NCBI GenBank assembly: GCA_030657355.1
Contig: CP131056.1
Coordinates: forward strand, 2,066,501-2,130,500
Length of the DNA stretch: 64,000 nt
Origin: Radicibacter daui
GTDB taxonomy: Bacteria > Pseudomonadota > Alphaproteobacteria > Radicibacterales > Radicibacteraceae
Reading direction: 5' to 3'
Of this stretch, positions 37,409 through 43,392 are shown piece after piece. Positions within the stretch are counted from its first letter, which is position 1. The number at the start of each line of letters is the position of its first letter. A program made the position numbers and the translations under genes. Under the pieces are notes generated by a model. The model made no database searches and was not told the DNA's origin. It worked only from the letters and a program-made list of their open reading frames with translations.

Positions 37409-37790
37409 GCCATGACGACGACGCAAGGCGGCTGGATCATCACCGGCATCAACGAGGTCGAGTTCTCCGACAGCTGGGGCTGGGTCGACATCGACGCCAG
37501 TCAGGGCGAGAGGACCGCTTGTGTACGGGCTCAGTACTCCATGGAGGAGGGGCGCCCGGCGCTAGGAGATACAGAAATCCTATGGCTGGAGCCCAACACC
37601 GACAGGGAAGTTGTTGTCGAGCACTTCGGCACTGGCGATGAACTCACCGAAGACCAGATGGTCATCGTTGATGATATCCTGACGGCTGCTGACGGGTCGG
37701 CCGAGCTTGCGGCGGTGTTCGAACGCCGCTTCCGCCGGGAGGGCTGAGCCATGACGCAGCAAGGCAGGTTCATCACCGGCATCCAAGAGG
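37397..37790 (+). repeat. Tandemly duplicated gene junction
   Basis: A segment of about 55-60 bases that spans the end of one gene and the start of the next occurs twice: 37397-37453 and 37736-37790. The first 21 bases of each copy are identical, and the rest is close to identical with small gaps. It links the alpA-like gene to the next gene, and that gene to the third. Confidence 0.8.
37412..37747 (+). CDS. Hypothetical acidic protein, 111 aa
   Basis: No known family recognised. The N-terminus MTTTQGGWIITGINEVEF is similar to that of the next gene (MTQQGRFITGIQEAG). The protein is acidic and ends FERRFRREG. It lies three bases after the AlpA-like gene, with a GGGAGGG site upstream of ATG 37412, so the three genes probably form an operon. 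A small soluble regulator or anti-restriction-type protein is possible, but nothing in the sequence proves it. Confidence 0.65.
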   Translation: MTTTQGGWIITGINEVEFSDSWGWVDIDASQGERTACVRAQYSMEEGRPALGDTEILWLEPNTDREVVVEHFGTGDELTEDQMVIVDDILTAADGSAELAAVFERRFRREG

Positions 37791-38080
37791 CTGGAATAAT
37801 GAAGCAAGAGCGTCGCGCGCTTGAGGCCTACCTACTGGCGGCAGCTGCTGCCAGTAGGGACTGGCTATCAGCGAGGGAATGGTTCAGGTCCAGACCCCAA
37901 GACTTTGCGGACATGCACGAAAATGCATTGCTGCTCTATTTCGTTCAAGAGTTGGAGCATGGCGGCGTCCTCGGCCTTGATTTCAAGTACGTGACTGCTG
38001 AGCCGATAGCGCCATGGCAAGGGAATATGAATATCAGGGACATCTTGGTTCGATTTAAATCGGTTCATCGAGCGGCCTGA
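37751..38080 (+). CDS. Hypothetical protein, 109 aa
   Basis: A soluble protein with helical content (LEAYLLAAAAASRDWLSAREWF). Its first 15 residues look like a duplicated copy of the preceding gene's start, so the original protein may begin at the inner ATG 37799 (MKQERRAL), which has GGCTGGA upstream. No family recognised. It is the third gene of the left-end operon. Confidence 0.6.
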   Translation: MTQQGRFITGIQEAGIMKQERRALEAYLLAAAAASRDWLSAREWFRSRPQDFADMHENALLLYFVQELEHGGVLGLDFKYVTAEPIAPWQGNMNIRDILVRFKSVHRAA

Positions 38081-38092
38081 CAAGGAAGAAGC

Positions 38093-38452
38093 ATGTATCT
38101 CGATTACGAGGGTGGCTACTACACATTGCTGGTGATCAGGCCCGGAATTGTCGATTTTAGCGCGTACAAGAATTGTGGCCTTGGCGCTGACGAGTATTTG
38201 ATCGACCTTCAGCAAGACTACGGCTGGTTGCTTGAGGCCAGCCAGCCGGAAACGACAGCTGATGGCGACATCGTCGTTAAAATGGCAGGTGGCATCACCG
38301 CCGCATGCCCGTGCTGCCACAGCTCCGCCGGGCGCTTTCTGGTGACCAAGTGTGTGCCGGTAGCAGCCGGTGGCGGTGGCGACGGCAGCAAGGAGTGGGA
38401 AGAGGAAGCCGGACTGTATTGTTCTGGGTGCGGCGCCGTTGAGTTTGAGTAA
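38093..38452 (+). CDS. Hypothetical zinc-ribbon protein, 119 aa
   Basis: The C-terminal half has two cysteine pairs, CPCCHS (near residue 73) and CSGCGA (near 110), about 36 residues apart, as in a zinc ribbon. The N-terminal half is beta-rich and aromatic (MYLDYEGGYYTLLVI). A good AAGGAAG site precedes ATG 38093. Possibly DNA-binding or part of the element's regulation; function unknown. Confidence 0.65.
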   Translation: MYLDYEGGYYTLLVIRPGIVDFSAYKNCGLGADEYLIDLQQDYGWLLEASQPETTADGDIVVKMAGGITAACPCCHSSAGRFLVTKCVPVAAGGGGDGSKEWEEEAGLYCSGCGAVEFE

Positions 38453-38483
38453 GCGGTAAATTTTAGGACGCAACAAAACTACC

Positions 38484-38522
38484 TTCGTTCCGTCCCTTGT
38501 GTTCGCCGGGGGGCGGAACGAA
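38484..38522. other. Long hairpin between convergent genes
   Basis: 13-bp arms (38484-38496 and 38510-38522) with one mismatch and a 13-base loop lie between the zinc-ribbon gene and the Rep-like gene, which converge. A second short inverted repeat, GTGACG with CGTCAC, spans 38589-38608 over the Rep stop. It could be a terminator or an origin-like structure for a Rep protein. Confidence 0.5.
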
Positions 38523-38599
38523 ACAACTTCTGTCGAGGGCCTTGCTGGCGTCTCGTTCGGTGTGTTGCAATGATCTTTTTTGATTGCGGTGACGGATTA

Positions 38600-39742
38600 T
38601 TACGTCACGTTGACTAAGATTTTATGTTTAGGTGACGGTACGGGTTGCGGCCAGCAGGGAGAGGTTGTGCCAGTATCCGGCGATATTGTATTGGTACGGC
38701 CCCGATCCAACGCGGCCAATGCAGCCGCCTCGAACTCCCGCAGATCATAGCGTTTTTCAAGCTCTTCGATTGGATGGCCTCTCAGGTCGGCAATGAGAAC
38801 GGGTCTCAATTCCCCCTCAGGATTCCAACGAAGGCCCCACCCTTTGATTATCGGACCGTTCTCGAAGCGCGGTGCATCGCAAAGCCACCTGACCGGCTTA
38901 TCAGTGGACCGAAAAAACACCTCTCCAAGATCGATTGCGGGCCGAACGTCGTTTGCCCGCCAAGTCGAGATCGCTTGCCGAAAGCTGCCTCTTGCCTGCC
39001 AGCGGTGGAGAGGGGCGCCATTCACGTAGAGCTGCCTGACATACTCAGCTAGGTTGGCGTCGGTGAAGTCGTCGACGTAACGAGCAGTCGTTGACCGCAT
39101 GTAATTGGCAGCGCGTTCAACGTCGCTAAGCTGATATTCTGCGTCATCGAAATGAATATCATACTTTTTTTCTAGGTATTTGACCGCTGAATCGAACTCA
39201 TCAGCGTCGATATATTCGATGAGCGCATGGAAATGAACGTCGATGATTTCACCTCTGGCAAGAGGTCGGTGATGAACGGCATAGGCGATAACGCGACCGT
39301 GACCGAAGCGGCGATCCAGACGCTTGAGGGCGGCTCGCAGTTCGGCGATGTTGAGCTGATGGCCTTCTCTTAAGCTGCTGACAGGCATGTGGGCCAGCTG
39401 CCTTGAACGCAGCCTAAGCATGTAGAGCTTTGACCCGGGCCGACGATGACCCGGCGCGTCGGCATACATCTTTATTTGTTTGACGGCTTCGTGTTTTTCC
39501 CGTCTGGCATGTGTATTAAAGATGCACCACTTGGCCAGTGATTTGTCTTTCCACGACTTTTTGGCGATCCAGTCGACGTAATCCGGCTCGGCTCGGTCAG
39601 GATCTAGCCCTTGCGCGATAAGTCGAAGTCGCGTTCTGGCGTCTTGGGCAGCCTCCCACTGGCGCTGTTCGCGTTGGGCCGGGGTCATTTTTTCTCCGGC
39701 TCCACGGAAGCGGTGGACCCGGCCCCATCGGTCGATATGCAT
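38600..39742 (-). CDS. HUH-type replication initiator-like protein
   Basis: 380 residues. A central beta-rich segment has HxH at 170 and 172 (IDVHFHALIEY), the metal-binding HUH motif, followed by tyrosines 214 and 222 (NYMRSTTARYV) in the position of the catalytic Tyr helix of rolling-circle Rep proteins. The Arg/Gln-rich N-terminus is probably DNA-binding. No relaxase-specific or helicase domain is seen. It may replicate the excised circle. An AAGGGA site precedes ATG 39742. A pure DNA-binding role without nicking remains possible. Confidence 0.55.
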   Translation of the reverse strand: MHIDRWGRVHRFRGAGEKMTPAQREQRQWEAAQDARTRLRLIAQGLDPDRAEPDYVDWIAKKSWKDKSLAKWCIFNTHARREKHEAVKQIKMYADAPGHRRPGSKLYMLRLRSRQLAHMPVSSLREGHQLNIAELRAALKRLDRRFGHGRVIAYAVHHRPLARGEIIDVHFHALIEYIDADEFDSAVKYLEKKYDIHFDDAEYQLSDVERAANYMRSTTARYVDDFTDANLAEYVRQLYVNGAPLHRWQARGSFRQAISTWRANDVRPAIDLGEVFFRSTDKPVRWLCDAPRFENGPIIKGWGLRWNPEGELRPVLIADLRGHPIEELEKRYDLREFEAAALAALDRGRTNTISPDTGTTSPCWPQPVPSPKHKILVNVT

Positions 39743-39815
39743 TTTGCCATCCCTTTTCGGGATAGCCTCTTGATAATCGTTCTGATTTGACTGATTATTT
39801 TGAGGCTTGTTGAAT

Positions 39816-39864
39816 AAAAAAGCGCTCCGTGAGGCCTGCCAGCCTGTGACCGGAGCGCTTTTTT
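39816..39864. terminator. Terminator between mob and rep
   Basis: A perfect 14-bp stem with A-run and T-run feet and a 21-base loop, upstream of the Rep-like gene and downstream of the relaxase. It can end leftward mob transcription. A 12-bp palindrome at 39869-39880 and an inverted repeat at 39932-39982 (TTGTGACAAA arms) lie beside it. Confidence 0.75.
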
Positions 39865-39931
39865 ATTGCATGGCGCCATGACGCATATTGCAAGGGTCAA
39901 GAATCAGATAACACACATATTTTTCAGTGAC

Positions 39932-39982
39932 TTGTGACAAAACGACTGCGGTTTTGGCGATTTTGATGTCGATTTGTCACAA
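39932..39982. repeat. TTGTGACAAA inverted repeat at the mob 3' end
   Basis: Perfect 10-bp arms (39932-39941 and 39973-39982), 31 bases apart; the right arm overlaps the relaxase stop. It is upstream of the Rep-like gene, so it may be an operator or part of an origin. Confidence 0.5.
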
Positions 39983-41629
39983 AGGGTGCTCTTTCTCCCT
40001 CTTCTTTCGGTCGCGCTCATCTTCATCGTCGTCTTCTCGTGGCCTAACCCAGCTCGGCACAAAGGCAGGTGCAGGCGCTGGTTCAGGAGGCTGCGGCGGA
40101 GCGGTGGCCTCCTGAGCGGCCCGGCGTGCGGCTTCGGCTTCGGCCCGGCGCTTCTGCTCGTAAAAGTGCCAGTGCTCGGCGGCGCTTCCGGCCGTCGTAA
40201 AGTCGTTGGCTGCCAGCGCTGCGACGACTTTTGGATCGCGGGCGTCCATCGCCGACCGGATAACCCGCAAGCGCCTCATCTCGGCGGCGTCGGCGGCACC
40301 TTCTGAATAAGCCTTGGCCGTGGTGGCCTCTCTGGCCGTGTAGTGCTGGACTGCTGCTGTTAACTGCTCACCAGCCAGCTTCTCCGCCCTGTGTTTCTCG
40401 GCAGCGGCCTTGGCTGCGGCCCGCTGACCCGCGCCATCGGCCTCTGCCATCAGGGCGGCATGCCGGGTCGGGCTGATGGCGTGGTTCATCACCTGAATGC
40501 CAGCCTGACCGGCAGCAAAGGCCAGCCGGTCGCGCTCTTCGTTGGTGCCGCTGACGTTGATCTCGGTCCAGCCGTCACGGATGGCGTGGGCGATGATTTC
40601 CTTGACGGCGGTGGCGTCAAGCTGGCGACCTTTCAGCGTAACCTTATCCTCGGTGGCGCGGATGAAGCCGCCGTCCTTCAGGAAGTACATCAACGCGCCA
40701 TTTCGCTCTCTGATGCCCTTGAAAGCGGCCATTTCGGCGGTTTTGGCGGCGTCGTATCCGGCTCTTAGGTTGAGCAGCTTGGCAAGGTGGCAGCGTTTGC
40801 GGGCTTCCTTGATTTGGTCAGCGGCGGTGATGCCGAGCTCGATTTCGAGCAAAGCTTCCTCAAGCGCGGCAATTTCGGCCATGAGCTTCTCGGCCTGCCT
40901 GAGGTCGGCTTTTATTTGCCGGTTAGCGGCTAGCCACTCGGCAACCGGTGCGGCAGCGGCGCAGTCAGGGTCGCGCTTCCACGCTTCCCACATGCGGCGT
41001 GGGAAGTCCTTGGCATGGGTTTCTGCCGGGGCTTTGCCGTAGTCCAGACGTACCGGTATCAGCGCTGCTTCCAGCCATTCATTCGCCCGGTCCTCGAACC
41101 ATTTGCGCTTCTGGATCGCGGCGCCCCACCAGTCCGCGTTCGAAGTCTTGCGCTCGCTGAAACCACCGGGTCCAAGGGTCCGACGCGACAGGATGATATG
41201 TGCGTGGGGCTGCTCCTGGCCGTCGCTGGCAAGTGGGGAATGGATGTCGAGCTGCACCGCCAGCCTTTCATCCGTCACCATTGGCTGGACCAGCCATCGC
41301 ACAAAGTCCATGCGGCGGCGCTCCGGGATCTCGCGGGGGATTTCGATCTCAATCAGCCGGGCGGGCTGGCCATCTATGCGGGTTTCGGCGGCGGCAGCGG
41401 CTTGCCAGATGGCTTCTCTTGAGGCGACCCGGACGCCCGGCGGGAGCAATAACAAGCCGCCGCGATGTTCTTCGGCTTTACGGCTGAAGTCATAGACCTT
41501 GCCGTCTGGTTTGGTCATGCGGCCACAGCGCGAGTAAGCCGCGATCTTTATCAGTTCGTGGCCGCGCTTGGGCTGAACCACATCGAAGTCGATGTGACCG
41601 CGCCTGACTTTAATGGATTGTTGGCTCAT
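39977..41629 (-). CDS. MobA/MobL-family (MOBQ) relaxase
   Basis: 550 residues. The N-terminal relaxase domain has IKIAAYSRCGRM (catalytic Tyr region), VYDFSRKAEEHRGGLLLLPPGV, the family's Glu-rich IEIPREIPERRR, and PHAHIILSRRTL carrying the HxH metal motif. The C-terminal half is helical and Ala/Glu/Arg-rich, without primase or helicase motifs. It would nick an oriT and pilot the strand into a conjugative channel. The start ATG 41629 overlaps the small gene upstream by 20 bases. The oriT has not been located with certainty; the 42146-42354 gap is the best place to look. Confidence 0.87.
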   Translation of the reverse strand: MSQQSIKVRRGHIDFDVVQPKRGHELIKIAAYSRCGRMTKPDGKVYDFSRKAEEHRGGLLLLPPGVRVASREAIWQAAAAAETRIDGQPARLIEIEIPREIPERRRMDFVRWLVQPMVTDERLAVQLDIHSPLASDGQEQPHAHIILSRRTLGPGGFSERKTSNADWWGAAIQKRKWFEDRANEWLEAALIPVRLDYGKAPAETHAKDFPRRMWEAWKRDPDCAAAAPVAEWLAANRQIKADLRQAEKLMAEIAALEEALLEIELGITAADQIKEARKRCHLAKLLNLRAGYDAAKTAEMAAFKGIRERNGALMYFLKDGGFIRATEDKVTLKGRQLDATAVKEIIAHAIRDGWTEINVSGTNEERDRLAFAAGQAGIQVMNHAISPTRHAALMAEADGAGQRAAAKAAAEKHRAEKLAGEQLTAAVQHYTAREATTAKAYSEGAADAAEMRRLRVIRSAMDARDPKVVAALAANDFTTAGSAAEHWHFYEQKRRAEAEAARRAAQEATAPPQPPEPAPAPAFVPSWVRPREDDDEDERDRKKREKEHPL

Positions 41630-41870
41630 CCGGCGTCACCGGGGCCGGGCCGCGATAGATGAGGCCATGGGCAAGGTGCATCCATGCCAGCGCGCGGACG
41701 CACAGTTGTTTCAACGGCATGGGCTCAAAGCCTTTGGCGACGAACGGCGCCTCGTCGTTGAAGGTCACACTGGCATCGTACTTGCCGTTTGCAAGTGTGA
41801 GCCTGAAGCGGCCAACTTTGACTTCGGTGGGCTGCTTGTAGCTGGTGAATAAGTAGTCGTGGTCGATCAT
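41610..41870 (-). CDS. Hypothetical protein, 86 aa
   Basis: A small soluble protein (MIDHDYLFTSYKQPTEVKVG start) with a beta-rich first half (VGRFRLTLANGKYDASVTF). Its end overlaps the relaxase start by 20 bases, implying translational coupling, so it may help relaxosome assembly. No family recognised. Confidence 0.6.
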   Translation of the reverse strand: MIDHDYLFTSYKQPTEVKVGRFRLTLANGKYDASVTFNDEAPFVAKGFEPMPLKQLCVRALAWMHLAHGLIYRGPAPVTPDEPTIH

Positions 41871-41875
41871 GGCGA

Positions 41876-42145
41876 TTACTCATCGGTGTCTGTTTTATTG
41901 GCGCCGATGAAATTTAAATCACTGACTTTCCAGCCGAGATTTTCAAGGGACTTCGCGATTTCAGATTCCAGCTCTCCTGAGCGGAAAGCGCGAAAGGCGT
42001 CGAAACCTCTGAATTTTTCCTCACCGGTCAGCACGAAGTTAACGACGCACACGTCGGCGGACCCGGAAGGCAAAACTTCGACGAATGCATAGCCCGTCGA
42101 TGCCAATGAGAACTCACCTTTGAATTTCAGTACCAGCTTTTCCAT
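41876..42145 (-). CDS. Hypothetical protein, 89 aa
   Basis: A small soluble protein starting MEKLVLKFKGEFSLASTG with an acidic C-terminus. It ends five bases before the 86-aa gene and is first of the leftward three-gene mob unit. No family recognised; an accessory role in mobilization is inferred from position only. Confidence 0.55.
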   Translation of the reverse strand: MEKLVLKFKGEFSLASTGYAFVEVLPSGSADVCVVNFVLTGEEKFRGFDAFRAFRSGELESEIAKSLENLGWKVSDLNFIGANKTDTDE

Positions 42146-42205
42146 CGCTTCATCTCCGCGTGCGCAGTCTACACATTCATATCCAGTAATCGGTATTCAG
42201 CGAGC

Positions 42206-42220
42206 ATGTCGGAACGACAT
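42206..42220. promoter_or_regulatory. Small inverted repeat in the divergent intergenic region
   Basis: ATGTCG-GAA-CGACAT, 6-bp arms. It lies in the 209-bp gap between the leftward mob unit and the rightward TraY operon, and so could be a shared operator or part of an oriT. Confidence 0.35.
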
Positions 42221-42354
42221 ATAGGCGAGACTGAAAAACGATTACGATTCAATCTTGAGGTTTACGCTTCGCACATTTCAAGAAAACCGGTTCGACTTTC
42301 TGGACTCTGTACTCTAGGCGCCGTTCAATTAAAGGGCACCTCGGAGTTCACGAA

Positions 42355-42660
42355 ATGTCAGAGAAATTGGAAGTGCCACGTCTCGAACTTTCGCAAAGAA
42401 TTGAGACCTTGCGGCAGCGGGAATCTCAACTTCGGCTTCGCGTTGCACAGACGCAGCAGAAGCTGAAAGACACTGATCGCAAGCTTTCCGCTCAGCAAAA
42501 AATCGCGTTGGGCGCTGCATTATTGCGTGCGCTCGAAGCGAAGCCGCAGACATGCGAGCAGATGCGTCGATTTCTTATTCCGCACATCACGCGGCAAACT
42601 GACATTGACGCGCTGAAATCCACGATTTTGTTTCGGGATGTTGGCAATGAAGCCGAGTGA
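42355..42660 (+). CDS. Coiled-coil protein, 101 aa (possible MobC-like accessory)
   Basis: Residues 5-55 form a heptad-rich coil (LELSQRIETLRQRESQL and RLRVAQTQQKLKDTDRKL), followed by a helical part. This size and coil resemble mobilization accessory proteins encoded divergently from MOBQ relaxases, but no direct family match can be claimed. It starts at ATG 42355, and its end overlaps the next gene by 23 bases. First gene of the TraY operon. Confidence 0.6.
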   Translation: MSEKLEVPRLELSQRIETLRQRESQLRLRVAQTQQKLKDTDRKLSAQQKIALGAALLRALEAKPQTCEQMRRFLIPHITRQTDIDALKSTILFRDVGNEAE

Positions 42661-43243
42661 AGCTGACGAGGCTGATGATTGGGCCATGTATCTGGACCAA
42701 CGTCGCCAGTTGGAAGCGTGGCACGCTAACGCCGAGCGCGAAATCAAGCTGGAGCGACTAGCGAAACGGTCGAAGCGTCGTAATTCGATGCGGCTGCAAA
42801 TGCGCGCGTACGCAGATGTAAAAGCATCAGGAAAAGACCCAACCCACAACTTCGAGATGACTTTGACGATGGCAATGTTTGCTTTCGTCAACGGCCTCGA
42901 TACCGGTTTGGCTCGGGCTTTCGTCCAGCAGTGCCGCGCGATCCGGGCAAATGACGCTGGCCGGTTTGTCGATGAAGTCGAGGCCGTTGGCGTTCGGTTG
43001 TTGGCGCGCGGGGTCAACGGTGAAGCCAGCGCAAAGCCGCTCACCGGTGAGCAATTGGCGGGTGATGACCGGCTGGCTGTCGAGGGCCTTTGCGGCATCG
43101 TTCGGCCCGCCGAACCCAAAGAAGAAGAGCAAAAATCGACCTCGAAGGCGGTCACCAAGCCGCTTCCGCCAATATCATCTGAAATCGAGGGAATGTCGGA
43201 TGAAGAAGAACCAGAATTCTTTTCACCAGCTGTCACTTTTTAG
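42638..43243 (+). CDS. Hypothetical protein, 201 aa
   Basis: A soluble charged protein. The N-terminal coil is basic (AEREIKLERLAKRSKRRN), with a helical centre (MTLTMAMFAFVNGLDTGLARAF) and an acidic disordered tail (EGMSDEEEPEFF). It overlaps both neighbours (23 bases upstream, 44 downstream), so it is tightly coupled with them. No family recognised; it may be a cytosolic partner of the membrane genes that follow. Confidence 0.6.
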   Translation: MLAMKPSEADEADDWAMYLDQRRQLEAWHANAEREIKLERLAKRSKRRNSMRLQMRAYADVKASGKDPTHNFEMTLTMAMFAFVNGLDTGLARAFVQQCRAIRANDAGRFVDEVEAVGVRLLARGVNGEASAKPLTGEQLAGDDRLAVEGLCGIVRPAEPKEEEQKSTSKAVTKPLPPISSEIEGMSDEEEPEFFSPAVTF

Positions 43244-43391
43244 TCGCCTCTGCCTTGCCGCAGCGATGGTATTTGGCGGGTACGTCGTGTGTAGCGTGAT
43301 GGGCCAGATGCCCGAAACTCGGGTGCCGAGCGCTATTGCCATGTTTTTCGTGGTCTGCTCGGCGCTGTCGATGATCCGTAAGGGCGGCTGA
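43200..43391 (+). CDS. Small two-helix membrane protein, 63 aa
   Basis: Starts MKKNQNSFHQLSLF and has two hydrophobic segments (LCLAAAMVFGGYVVCSVM and SAIAMFFVVCSALSMI). A GAGGGA site lies eight bases before ATG 43200, inside the end of the previous gene. It ends one base before the TraY-like ATG. Its position suggests a partner of that protein or an exclusion-like inner-membrane factor. Confidence 0.65.
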   Translation: MKKNQNSFHQLSLFSRLCLAAAMVFGGYVVCSVMGQMPETRVPSAIAMFFVVCSALSMIRKGG

Positions 43392-43392
43392 A

